From contig NC_011989.1 in assembly GCF_000016285.1 (NCBI RefSeq), positions 499,001 through 563,000 on the forward strand: a DNA stretch of 64,000 bases, read 5' to 3'. The position numbers and the translations under genes are program-made. Below the pieces are notes generated by a model, which saw only the letters and a program-made list of their open reading frames with translations, was not told the origin of the DNA and searched no databases. Shown here in pieces: positions 34,961 through 43,471 of the stretch. This DNA comes from Allorhizobium ampelinum S4 (GTDB lineage Bacteria > Pseudomonadota > Alphaproteobacteria > Rhizobiales > Rhizobiaceae). Position 1 is the stretch's first letter. Every line of letters begins with the position of its first letter.

Positions 34961-35719
34961 ATGGAATGGTCAGGACATGACGGGCCGGATATGACGGGAT
35001 TGACGACAGCTTCTATAATGCGCCCGGAGAAGACGGACCTCACCGCCGAGATCGAGATCTGCGGTGTCGAGGCCATCTGTGACCTGTCCGGCACGCTGTA
35101 TCTGCCAGCATTGCGATTGCTCGTCGTCTCCGACCTGCATCTGGAAAAGGGGGCTGCCTTTGCGCGGCGTGGCCAGCTTCTGCCCCCCTATGATACCCTT
35201 GCGACATTGAAAAAACTGCAAGCGGTGATTGCCCGTTTCGATCCGGCCATCGTCGTCAGTCTGGGTGACACATTTCATGACCGGTTGGGGTCTGCCCTGA
35301 TGCCGGAACCCTTCCGGCAGACACTTGAGCAGATGTCACGAGGCCGCGAGTGGATATGGATTACCGGCAACCATGATCCTGATGGGGTCGAGAACCTGGC
35401 GGGCATGGTGGCCGATGAAATTTCCTATGGCGGATTGGTGTTTCGCCATGAACCGCAAATCGGTGAAAGCGCCAGAGGCGAGATTGCCGGCCATCTTCAT
35501 CCGTCAGCCACCGTACGCCGGCGGGAGAAATCCGTGCGTCGCGCCTGTTTCGCCGCCGATGGCGACCGGCTGATCATGCCGGCTTTCGGGGTGACGACGG
35601 GCGGGCTGGATTTGAAGCATAAGGCGTTCGCAGGGCTTTTCGCAAGGGAGACGCTGGTCGCGCATCTTCTGGGCCGCGAACGGATCTATTCGGTGCGCTT
35701 CAGCGGCCTGTTCGCCTGA
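34961..35719 (+). CDS. pdeM: Ligase-associated DNA damage response endonuclease PdeM
   Basis: A calcineurin-like metallophosphoesterase with metal ligands in SDLHLEKG, SLGDTFHD, TGNHD and AGHLHPS. The downstream VTTGGLD and FGVTTGG region fits PdeM. It follows the helicase by one base. The start is ambiguous: 34961 is coupled to the helicase stop, while ATGs at 34991 and 35018 are in frame and closer to the usual ~233-residue length. The repair role is from family association. Confidence 0.9.
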   Translation: MEWSGHDGPDMTGLTTASIMRPEKTDLTAEIEICGVEAICDLSGTLYLPALRLLVVSDLHLEKGAAFARRGQLLPPYDTLATLKKLQAVIARFDPAIVVSLGDTFHDRLGSALMPEPFRQTLEQMSRGREWIWITGNHDPDGVENLAGMVADEISYGGLVFRHEPQIGESARGEIAGHLHPSATVRRREKSVRRACFAADGDRLIMPAFGVTTGGLDLKHKAFAGLFARETLVAHLLGRERIYSVRFSGLFA

Positions 35720-35740
35720 AAGCGGAGTTAATGTAAGTTT

Positions 35741-37150
35741 TTACTTACTTTGATGTGCCATCTCCCGCACGCGCACCACCGTGACCGTACACGGCGCTTT
35801 CGAGGCGACTTCCGCCGATACGCTGCCGAGCAGGGCGCGCTTTGGTGAATTGGCGCGGGCGCCCATGACGATATGGTCGACACTGTTGTCGCGGGCATAA
35901 TCCAGGATGGCATTGGCGGGTGAGGTGCTTTCCAGCACATGGCAGGTAATCTGCGGCTGGTCCTTCAACGGCGCTGCCCATTGCCGCAGCTTGCCAAGGC
36001 GGGCGACATGCTTGTTATTGCCCTCATCGTCCAGGTCGTTGTCGAGGTTGAGCCGGGCGATTTTCAAAATATTCAGGCAGGCAAGCCGCGCGCCGGGCGA
36101 GCGCGCCATGATGCGCGACACCGTCAGCCGCATGGCTTCCGTCAGTTCCGTCGAGGTTTCGCCAAGGTCGAGGGCAACGACGATGATCGGTGCATTGGCC
36201 AGGGCCGCCGTGGCGGTTTGTGGTTTCAGCAATTCGATCGGGTCGGGGTTGAAGCGGCGTTTCAAAACCGCCGCCAGTCCGTCCTGCTTCAGCTTGTCAG
36301 CCCGCGCCGTCAGGGCAACGGCAGGCAGGTCCTTGAGGTCCAGCGCCAGTTGGGCTGCGGTCGGCGTCCGTCTTGCCGGGTTCACCTCCAGGCAGCGCAG
36401 GATGACTTCCTGAAATGCTGGAGAGATCGCCGGGTTCAGCGCTCGTGGCGGCACCGGATCGCGCCATAGCCGGCGTTTCAATCCCTTCAGCCGCTGCGGA
36501 TCGCCAAAGGGGCGTTTTCCTGTGGCAAAGAAATACATCAGCACACCCAGTGCAAACAGATCGGAGCGAAAATCCGAGCGAATGCCCAGGATTTGTTCAG
36601 GCGCCATATAGGGTGCGGTGCCATAGGGCAGGCGAAATTCCTCGTTCACCAGATCAGGCAGGTCCAAATGGCGCGCCAGGCCGAAATCCACCAGTACCGC
36701 CTCGCCGCTGTCACGAAACAGGATATTCGAGGGCTTGATGTCCAGATGCACCACATGCTGGCGATGCAGGTCGGCAAGCGCCGTGGCAATCCGCTCGCCC
36801 ATCCGTGCCACCTCCTCTGTGGCGAGCGGCAGGCTGTCCAGCAGCGGATAGAGCGATTTGCCCGGCAGCCTTTCAAACACCATGTAAGGCAGATGGGTGA
36901 AATCGCCATTGGCAACAAAGCGGGGCACATGCGGGCCGGAAATGCGCGGCAGGATCATCTGCTCCATTTCAAAGCCGACGATCATCGCCGGGTCGATACC
37001 ACCGCCCATTTCCGGTACTTTCATCAACAGCGGAAAGAAATAATCCGGATGGGTCACGGCATAAAGCCGCGCCATGCCGCCCTTATGCGCCTGCTCCACC
37101 ACGGTAAAACCATCGATCACGCTGCCGGGTTCAAGGCGGTTGCGGGCCAT
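35741..37150 (-). CDS. Serine/threonine kinase fused to universal stress protein domain
   Basis: 469 residues. Residues about 10-270 are a eukaryotic-like kinase: an atypical glycine loop (VVEQAHKGGMARLYAV), Lys in LLMKVPE, catalytic loop HLDIKPSN (about 135), metal-binding VDFGLARH and APE motif APYMAPEQ. The C-terminal ~150 residues are a UspA domain with the ATP-binding pattern GARANSPKRALLGS and a VTVVRVRE end. The start at 37150 has AGGGGA upstream. It follows the phosphoesterase gene by one base, so kinase and phosphoesterase are co-expressed. Confidence 0.92.
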   Translation of the reverse strand: MARNRLEPGSVIDGFTVVEQAHKGGMARLYAVTHPDYFFPLLMKVPEMGGGIDPAMIVGFEMEQMILPRISGPHVPRFVANGDFTHLPYMVFERLPGKSLYPLLDSLPLATEEVARMGERIATALADLHRQHVVHLDIKPSNILFRDSGEAVLVDFGLARHLDLPDLVNEEFRLPYGTAPYMAPEQILGIRSDFRSDLFALGVLMYFFATGKRPFGDPQRLKGLKRRLWRDPVPPRALNPAISPAFQEVILRCLEVNPARRTPTAAQLALDLKDLPAVALTARADKLKQDGLAAVLKRRFNPDPIELLKPQTATAALANAPIIVVALDLGETSTELTEAMRLTVSRIMARSPGARLACLNILKIARLNLDNDLDDEGNNKHVARLGKLRQWAAPLKDQPQITCHVLESTSPANAILDYARDNSVDHIVMGARANSPKRALLGSVSAEVASKAPCTVTVVRVREMAHQSK

Positions 37151-37151
37151 G

Positions 37152-37922
37152 TCATCGTCCCCTGTAGAGCCGTGTGGCAAGCGTCTCAGTCAGGCCCGCC
37201 GCACGGATGGCCGCTGCCGCGCCGTCGATGTCGTAGTTGACCCTGATGAAGGTAAGCGTGTTCTTTATCGTGTCGAGCAGGCCAAAGGCCGCCGCCGGAT
37301 CGCCATCACGTGGCTGGCCAACCGAGCCGATCACGCCGAGCCAGCGCCGCTGCGCCAGAAGCGGAATGTCCGTTTGCGAATGGGGAACAAAGGTGGTGAT
37401 CTTGCCCTGAGGTGGAGGGCCATCGGTGGTTTGACCATAGGAAGCGAGCGCATAAAGCGTCGGTCGATGGACATGGCCGCAAAAACTGAGCCGCGCCGTG
37501 CAGGCGGCAAAATGCTGCGCTGCCGTGCCGCTGTCGGTCACATAATGAAAGGCCGAGGGGGAGGTGGCTTCGGCATGGACATAGAGCCGGTCTTCATCCC
37601 GCAGCATCATTGGTAGATTGGCCAAAAAGGTCCGCTGTTCTTCGCTCAGGACCTGCCGCGTCCAGTGAATGGCGGCGCGGGCCGTGTCATTGAGGGAAAT
37701 GGCGGGATCGCTTACCGCCTGGTCGTGATTGCCTCGCACCACCAGGGCACCTTGCTGCTGCAAAGCGCGGACCTTGTCGACGCAGCGAACGGGATCGCCA
37801 CCATAGCCGACGATATCGCCGAGAATGACGATGCGTTCTGCACCGGCCTGCGCCGTCGCCTGCAAAACCGCGTCAAGCGCCTGGGCATTGCCGTGGATGT
37901 CGGACAAAAGAGCAATGCGCAT
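37152..37922 (-). CDS. Calcineurin-like metallophosphoesterase
   Basis: 256 residues with all metal-site motifs: SDIHGN (about 7-12), GDIVGYGGDP, GNHDQA and CGHVHRP. Family members include diadenosine-tetraphosphatase-like and protein phosphatases of the YfcE type. GGGGAGGG before the ATG is a strong ribosome site. Its immediate downstream partner is the kinase-Usp fusion, so it might dephosphorylate that kinase or its targets; this is speculation based on the operon. Confidence 0.88.
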   Translation of the reverse strand: MRIALLSDIHGNAQALDAVLQATAQAGAERIVILGDIVGYGGDPVRCVDKVRALQQQGALVVRGNHDQAVSDPAISLNDTARAAIHWTRQVLSEEQRTFLANLPMMLRDEDRLYVHAEATSPSAFHYVTDSGTAAQHFAACTARLSFCGHVHRPTLYALASYGQTTDGPPPQGKITTFVPHSQTDIPLLAQRRWLGVIGSVGQPRDGDPAAAFGLLDTIKNTLTFIRVNYDIDGAAAAIRAAGLTETLATRLYRGR

Positions 37923-38012
37923 CGACCCTCCCCTGGCATTGCATCAGCACGGCCAACCATAGGCTGTTTAACGAGGCCGCGCTATTGGACTGAAGGTGAG
38001 GGGGCATGAAAA

Positions 38013-38042
38013 ATCCCCTCTGGCACGATGCGCAGAGGGGAT
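38013..38042 (-). terminator. Intrinsic terminator for the FKBP gene
   Basis: A 10-bp stem ATCCCCTCTG / CAGAGGGGAT with a 10-nt loop. On the minus strand it is followed by TTTTT (38009-38013). It lies about 170 bp beyond the FKBP stop, after the structured element. Confidence 0.75.
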
Positions 38043-38071
38043 GATTTGGTAAGCCTGCCCGCAGGTCGATT

Positions 38072-38213
38072 ACAGTCTGTTCAAGAATTGCTGCTGGCCT
38101 GGCGAAAATGGTGATTTCGAGAACCGGAACGGAGCGTACTTAATGTACGTGAGTACCGGAAGCGGAGAAATTGCCATTTGCAGACGGCCAGCGGCGATTA
38201 TTGGATAGACTGT
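38072..38213 (-). repeat. Large nested inverted repeat in the FKBP 3' UTR
   Basis: Outer arms 38072-38099 and 38186-38213 pair over 28 positions with only one true mismatch; five differences are G-U wobbles. Inside, AAATGGTGATTTC pairs with GAAATTGCCATTT, and the tip contains CGTAC-TTAAT-GTACG. Wobble-tolerant pairing suggests selection on an RNA fold. It begins at the FKBP stop codon and precedes the terminator. Similar hairpins occur as intergenic repeats in proteobacteria, so it could be a repeat rather than a dedicated regulator. Confidence 0.6.
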
Positions 38214-38650
38214 TAGGCAGCGCGAACGATATCGATTAATTCGACCTCGAAAATCAGATCCTGCCCGGCCAGTGGGTGGTTGGCATCGATTGTCACTACA
38301 TCGCCAGCCACATCGGTCACGGTGACAATCAGAGGTGTACCATTGCCACTCTGGGCTTGAAGCCTTGTGCCGGGCGCCACATTGACATTGGCGGGGATCA
38401 GGTCGCGCGCCACCTGCTGAATTTTCTGCGGATCATGCGCGCCATAGGCTTCTTCCGCAGGCACCGTCACCCGCTGGCTTCGCCCGACTTCCATGCCATC
38501 CACCTGTCGTTCAAGCCCCGAAATGATCTGGCCAGAGCCGATTTCGAACTGGAGCGGATCGCGGTCGCGCGAGGTATCGAATTGCGTGCCATCCGGCAGC
38601 AGGCCGGTGTAGTGGATGCGTACGGTATCGCCGTTTTTCGCTTGCGTCAT
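38213..38650 (-). CDS. FKBP-type peptidyl-prolyl isomerase (SlyD-like)
   Basis: 145 residues. An FKBP domain is split by an insert-in-flap domain as in SlyD: VRIHYTGLLPDGTQFDTS (about 9-26), GSGQIISGLERQVDGMEVG (about 38-56), the IF domain about 65-120, and a final LIFEVELIDI. It catalyses proline isomerisation and chaperones folding. The start at 38650 has AAGGA upstream; an upstream in-frame extension to 38782 lacks similarity. It lacks the His-rich tail of E. coli SlyD. Confidence 0.92.
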   Translation of the reverse strand: MTQAKNGDTVRIHYTGLLPDGTQFDTSRDRDPLQFEIGSGQIISGLERQVDGMEVGRSQRVTVPAEEAYGAHDPQKIQQVARDLIPANVNVAPGTRLQAQSGNGTPLIVTVTDVAGDVVTIDANHPLAGQDLIFEVELIDIVRAA

Positions 38651-39014
38651 GGTAATGTCCTTTCGTCTCAAGGGAGGCACGGGTGCAATGGGCACAGCAT
38701 TGCCTCCTTGAAGCTTCCTTTTTGCCAGGCCATTCCTGGGACGTCCCGGATGGCCGTAGCGGAAGCGATTCAGCCGACACACGGAAAATTCGTGAGTTGC
38801 ATGACGACTATCGGAGTGTTCACACCCAAAGGTGCAAGCCTTAACAGAGGTAGGCCTGAAACGCGGCAGATCAACGGCAGCACGGTAAAAACTGGGAAAA
38901 CTACAGCCCTGTGCGCCATGGATGACGCACGAAAGTTATATTTAAATATTTGTATATAATAGATAATTCCTTAAATTGATTCCGCTTTGAGGAATTATCC
39001 CGGAACGGGATTTT
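38651..39014. other. Intergenic region between FKBP gene and hybrid kinase gene
   Basis: No gene is supported. It holds the FKBP promoter and, near its right edge, a 10-bp inverted repeat GATAATTCCT / AGGAATTATC (38962-38971, 38990-38999) next to a short ATCCCG / CGGGAT hairpin (38997-39011). These lie just after the stop of the minus-strand hybrid kinase gene and probably end its transcript. The section around 38935-38980 is very AT-rich. Confidence 0.5.
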
Positions 39015-42000
39015 CTATTCCGCAGCGCTGCGGCGCGGGCTGGAGACCTGGGTAATATAGGCCCGCAAAGCCGCTGGACGGACGGGCTTATGCTGTACGG
39101 CAATGCCCTGCCGTTCAGCCTCCGCCCGCACGTCGGCGGTGCGGTCAGCGGTGATCAGCAGGCCGGGTACCGGCTGACCGTAGAGCGCGCGTAGGCGCAG
39201 AATCGCGCCGATGCCGCTGCCATCTCCCAGATGATAATCGGCGATGATAACGTCCGGTGCCACGGGATTGTCGCTGAAGGTCGTGTCGAGATCGGTGACC
39301 GAGCCTGCGGTCATCACCGCACAGCCCCAGCCGCTGATCAGCAGCCGCATGCCTTCCAGAATATCCGGCTCATTGTCGATGCACAGGATGCGCAGGCCGT
39401 TAAGACTGCTCCGCAGCGCGGTCGCGGTCGCCAAATCCTCAACGGGCAACGGCGCCTTGGCGCTCTTTTCGAACGGCATGGTGACGCGAAAGCTGGTGCC
39501 TCGGCCCGGCCGGGATTCCAGCGCTACCGTCGCTTTGAGGACCCGGGCGATACGATCGACAATCGACAGGCCCAGCCCAAGCCCGCTGGCGGTTTTGATG
39601 CCTTCATCCAGCCGGGCAAATTCCTTGAACACAGTGCGGAATTTCGATGTCGGAATGCCGATGCCCGAATCCGTCACCTGAATGATCACCTGGCCGCCAC
39701 GGCGGCGCGCACCAACCAGGACCTTGCCGGAGGGTGTATATTTGATGGCGTTGGAGACCAGATTCTGCACCAGCCGACGCAGAAGGTTGGCATCGGAGCG
39801 GACGCTGAGCGTGGTCGGCAGCACCACCAGTTTCAGGTTTTTCTCCAGCGCCATCGGCTCGAAATCGGTCCTGATCCGCTCCAGCAGGCCTTGCAGGGGG
39901 ACGGTGGCAAAACGCGGCTTCATTGCGCCTGTATCCAAGCGGGACAGGTCCAGCACCGCGCCAAGAATCTGTTCGACCGATTCCAGTGCCGAATCGATAT
40001 TGCGGACCAGTCCGGCATTTTCCGACTGGCCCAACCGCTCCACCAGCGCCGAGGAATAGAGCCTTGCGGCATTGAGCGGCTGGAGAATGTCGTGACCGGC
40101 GGCGGCAAAGAACCGGGTCTTGCCGATATTGGCCTCGTCTGCACTGGCGCGAGCCTCTGCAAGTGCTGTATTGACCCGCATCAGTTCTGCCGTGCGCTCG
40201 CCCACCCGCTGTTCCAGCGTTTCATTGGCCTGTTTCAAAGCCCGGTCCGCTGCCACCTGCGGGGTAATGTCGGTGAAGGTTGCCACCAACCCCTTGTCGG
40301 GCAGGGCGTTGCAGCGCACTTCGATGATCTGGGCACCCTCGCTCAACACCAGCTGGAAGGGTTCATCGAGATGGTGGAAATTGGCAAGAACGCCCGCTTC
40401 CTCCTTGGCCGCAATGGCGCCGCGCTCGGTCAGCCGATGGACTATCGTGCTGAGTGGCACGCCGACCTGACCCATTTCGTCGGGCAGATCGAGAAGGCTT
40501 CGAAACCGCCGGTTCCAGATCGTCAATCGGCTACTGCTGTCGAAGACCGCAATGCCTTGATCCATCTGCGAAAGCGCGGTTTGCAGCATATCCTGGTTAT
40601 AGTGCAGAGCCTCGCTTGCTTGATCGAGCAGCCAGGCGGTGTCGGCGGACGTATCCTCGGCCTTTTGCAGCACCAGCGACAGGACCAGCCGGGCCGAGGC
40701 CGAGCCGATGGCGCTACCCAGCAATTGCTCGGTGAAATGGATGAAAGCCATGTCGGCGGGACTATCGTCTTCCAACCGGCGTCCGGCATCGCGCTCATAG
40801 CTTTTCAGTGAGCGTTCCATCCGTTCCTGGCCGAGATAACGGGCAATCGCTGTCTTCAGGTCGCCGATGCTGACCCGGGTTTTCCAGCCCCTGGTGGCAA
40901 ATTGCGAACGTTGGTGCCGACGCACGAATATGCCCGACTGGATGCGCTCGACCGGGCGTGGGTTGCGGCTGAGGCTGCCAAGCACAAAGGCCAATAGGTT
41001 GATCAGCAGGGACAGTACGGTCGCCGTCAGCAGCGGATCGGCCCCGGCCCGGCTGAAGGCATCAACACCCGGAAACAGGAAGGACAGGATATCCGGGGCC
41101 AGATCCTTATGGGCATCAAGCCCGAAGCTCGGCAAAAGCAGCGTATAGATCCAGGTGAGAAAGCCAAGCGACAGGCCAAGGATTGCGCCCCGCGCATTGG
41201 CCCTGCGCCAGATAAGCCCGCCCAGTAGGCAAGGGGCAATCTGGGCAATGGCGGCAAAGGCCAGCAGACCGATGGAGGCAAGGCCCCTGTCATCGCTGGC
41301 CAGCCGGAAATAGGCATAGCCGAGCAGCAACACCCCGAAAATCGCCAGGCGGCGAATGAGAAGCACGGTCTTGGCCAGACTTTGTGAGGCCTCAGGCCCA
41401 TGCCGGAACCCGCGTCGCAGCAGAACCGGCAGGACGATGTCGTTGGAAATCATGATGGCCAGCGCCACCGTTTCGACGATCACCATGGCAGTGGCGGCGG
41501 AAAAACCGCCGATGAAGGTGACCAGCGTGACAAATGGCAGATCATGGGTCAGCGGCAGGGAAAGCACATAGAGATCGGCATTGCCGGTGCCTTTGAAAGC
41601 CAGAAGCCCGCCAATGGCAGCTGGCAGCACGAAGAGATTGATGGCGATCAGATAAAGCGGCAGCAGCAGTCCGGCCCGGCGCAGTTCCCGATCCGTGCGG
41701 TTTTCGACCACGCTGACATGGAACTGGCGCGGCAGCATCAATATGGCGAAGGCCGAAAGCGCAATCAACAGCAGCCAGCGGCTAAGGGGTGTCTCATAGG
41801 CCAGCGCCTCCATCACCCTCGGGCTTTCGGTGGCCGCGCGCCAGAGATCCGCCGGTCCATCGAACAAGAAGAACACCACCGTGATGCCCAGCGTGCAAAA
41901 GGCCAGCAGCTTGACCACCGATTCCATCGAGATCGCCAGGATCAACCCATCCTGATGCTCAGTGGCGTCCGTATGGCGCGTGCCGAAAATCGCGGAAAAA

Positions 42001-42524
42001 CAGGCAAGCGTCAGGGCAACGATCAGCGCCAGATCGACGAAATAGAGATTGCCGGTGCCGATGCCATAGCTGGCCGGATCGACCATGACGCTGACCGAAT
42101 TGGAGACGGCCTTCAGTTGAAGAGCGATATAGGGAATGGAGCCTGCCAGCGAAATCACCGTTACCAGCATGCCGACAATTGGGTTCTTGCCATAGCGGGC
42201 AGCAACGAAATCAGCGCCGGAGGTCAGCTTTTCGACCTTGGCGATCTCGATCATCCGGCGGATCAGCGGCAGGCCCAATGTCAGCATCAGGATCGGGCCG
42301 ATATAGATGCCCATGAATTCGAGGCCGCGGTCCGCAGCCAGGCCGACGCCGCCGAAATAGGTCCATGAGGTGCAATAGACCGCCAGCGACAGCCCATAGA
42401 CAAGCGGACGCCCACCGGCGGGCACGCCATTGCGGCGGCTTCGCCTGTCGCCATAGCTTGCCACCGCAAACAGCAGCAGCAGATAGGCAATCGATGCCGT
42501 GATGATCAGCCATGCCGGAAGCAT
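39015..42524 (-). CDS. Sodium:solute symporter-like hybrid sensor histidine kinase
   Basis: 1169 residues. Residues about 1-500 form an SSS-family membrane domain with 12-13 helices (YCTSWTYFGGVGLA near 50; IPYIALQLKAVS near 130). A linker with a PAS-like domain (about 640-760) is followed by a coiled coil, HisKA with phospho-His in AAAGHDILQPLNAAR (about 805), HATPase (NLVSNAIKYTPSG; DSGIGIP) and a C-terminal receiver (DVIIADYHLGDG). This is the CbrA/NahK-like arrangement where a transporter domain senses or admits a solute. GGGAGGGG precedes the ATG. No separate response regulator is adjacent. Confidence 0.93.
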   Translation of the reverse strand: MLPAWLIITASIAYLLLLFAVASYGDRRSRRNGVPAGGRPLVYGLSLAVYCTSWTYFGGVGLAADRGLEFMGIYIGPILMLTLGLPLIRRMIEIAKVEKLTSGADFVAARYGKNPIVGMLVTVISLAGSIPYIALQLKAVSNSVSVMVDPASYGIGTGNLYFVDLALIVALTLACFSAIFGTRHTDATEHQDGLILAISMESVVKLLAFCTLGITVVFFLFDGPADLWRAATESPRVMEALAYETPLSRWLLLIALSAFAILMLPRQFHVSVVENRTDRELRRAGLLLPLYLIAINLFVLPAAIGGLLAFKGTGNADLYVLSLPLTHDLPFVTLVTFIGGFSAATAMVIVETVALAIMISNDIVLPVLLRRGFRHGPEASQSLAKTVLLIRRLAIFGVLLLGYAYFRLASDDRGLASIGLLAFAAIAQIAPCLLGGLIWRRANARGAILGLSLGFLTWIYTLLLPSFGLDAHKDLAPDILSFLFPGVDAFSRAGADPLLTATVLSLLINLLAFVLGSLSRNPRPVERIQSGIFVRRHQRSQFATRGWKTRVSIGDLKTAIARYLGQERMERSLKSYERDAGRRLEDDSPADMAFIHFTEQLLGSAIGSASARLVLSLVLQKAEDTSADTAWLLDQASEALHYNQDMLQTALSQMDQGIAVFDSSSRLTIWNRRFRSLLDLPDEMGQVGVPLSTIVHRLTERGAIAAKEEAGVLANFHHLDEPFQLVLSEGAQIIEVRCNALPDKGLVATFTDITPQVAADRALKQANETLEQRVGERTAELMRVNTALAEARASADEANIGKTRFFAAAGHDILQPLNAARLYSSALVERLGQSENAGLVRNIDSALESVEQILGAVLDLSRLDTGAMKPRFATVPLQGLLERIRTDFEPMALEKNLKLVVLPTTLSVRSDANLLRRLVQNLVSNAIKYTPSGKVLVGARRRGGQVIIQVTDSGIGIPTSKFRTVFKEFARLDEGIKTASGLGLGLSIVDRIARVLKATVALESRPGRGTSFRVTMPFEKSAKAPLPVEDLATATALRSSLNGLRILCIDNEPDILEGMRLLISGWGCAVMTAGSVTDLDTTFSDNPVAPDVIIADYHLGDGSGIGAILRLRALYGQPVPGLLITADRTADVRAEAERQGIAVQHKPVRPAALRAYITQVSSPRRSAAE

Positions 42525-42757
42525 CGCTTGCCCCTCCCATTCACGTGCCTCTTATAAAGCACTGTTACTTTAAGCCATGCCGTCGCCTTTTAAAATCGGG
42601 GGGCTTGTTGGCAATAAGTCGAAACCGAAACGGAATTTGCGCGTTAAAAAGACTGTTGGATTTTGGCATTCCTGCTGAAACCGGCAATTTGGGCTTCTAA
42701 GGCACGTCTTTATGAGGCATCTATGAAATCATCCAGTTGAATGGAGGCAGGCAAATC

Positions 42758-43249
42758 ATGAAGGGGACAGGTGTGTTCAAAGAATTCAAGTCGTTCATTG
42801 CCAGGGGCAATGTCATGGATCTGGCCGTCGGTGTCATCATTGGTGGCGCCTTCGGTTTGATCGTTACCTCGTTGGTCAATGATATCGTCATGCCGGTGGT
42901 TGGCGTGGTGTTCGGCGGGTTCGATTTTTCCAATTATTTCCTGCCGCTCAGCGACAAGGTCACGGCCCAGACCCTGGCCGAAGCGCGCAAACAGGGCGCA
43001 GTATTCGCCTATGGCAACTTCCTGACCGTCGCCATCAATTTCGTCATTCTGGCCTGGATCATTTTCCTGATGGTCAAGGGAGTCAACGTCCTGCGCAAAC
43101 AGCTGGAACATGATGAAAAACAGGGCAAACCCACACCGCCACCACCGGCAGACGTCGTGCTGCTGACAGAGATCCGCGATTTGCTGAAGGCACAGCAGAG
43201 CAACGAACCCGAAGCGTCTTCAGGACATATTGAGCCAGGCAAGCCTTGA
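42758..43249 (+). CDS. mscL: Large-conductance mechanosensitive channel
   Basis: A pentameric inner-membrane safety valve for hypo-osmotic shock. 163 residues: [20 protein letters not shown] at the N-terminus leads into TM1 ([16 protein letters not shown]), a periplasmic loop, TM2 ([19 protein letters not shown]), and a C-terminal bundle helix (LLTEIRDLL), followed by an extended tail. The start at 42758 has GGAGG upstream. Single gene. Confidence 0.97.
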   Translation: MKGTGVFKEFKSFIARGNVMDLAVGVIIGGAFGLIVTSLVNDIVMPVVGVVFGGFDFSNYFLPLSDKVTAQTLAEARKQGAVFAYGNFLTVAINFVILAWIIFLMVKGVNVLRKQLEHDEKQGKPTPPPPADVVLLTEIRDLLKAQQSNEPEASSGHIEPGKP

Positions 43250-43340
43250 TGGTTCGCTGTCTGCTGTGCTGACAGAAAATGAGGCTGACCGAAAAGCAGT
43301 GAAACTGATAGATCCTGTTGCATTTGCAATGAGGTAGAGA

Positions 43341-43383
43341 TGGCCTCGGCCCTTGGTGCAAGGGTTTCCACGGGCCGAGGCCA
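43341..43383. terminator. Hairpin after mscL
   Basis: A 12-bp perfect stem TGGCCTCGGCCC / GGGCCGAGGCCA with a 19-nt loop, about 90 bp beyond mscL. There is no T-run, so it may slow polymerase or protect the 3' end rather than be a classic terminator. Confidence 0.5.
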
Positions 43384-43471
43384 TCACCAGAATCGATTGG
43401 TCAGCCACTCTTTCTCATGGGATTTTCTCTGGAGCTTCGGTTATGAACGACATAACTAAAGGAGCTTGTCC

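Noticed and set aside
39231..40811. 526-codon open frame on the plus strand
   Set aside because: Antisense shadow of the hybrid histidine kinase gene.
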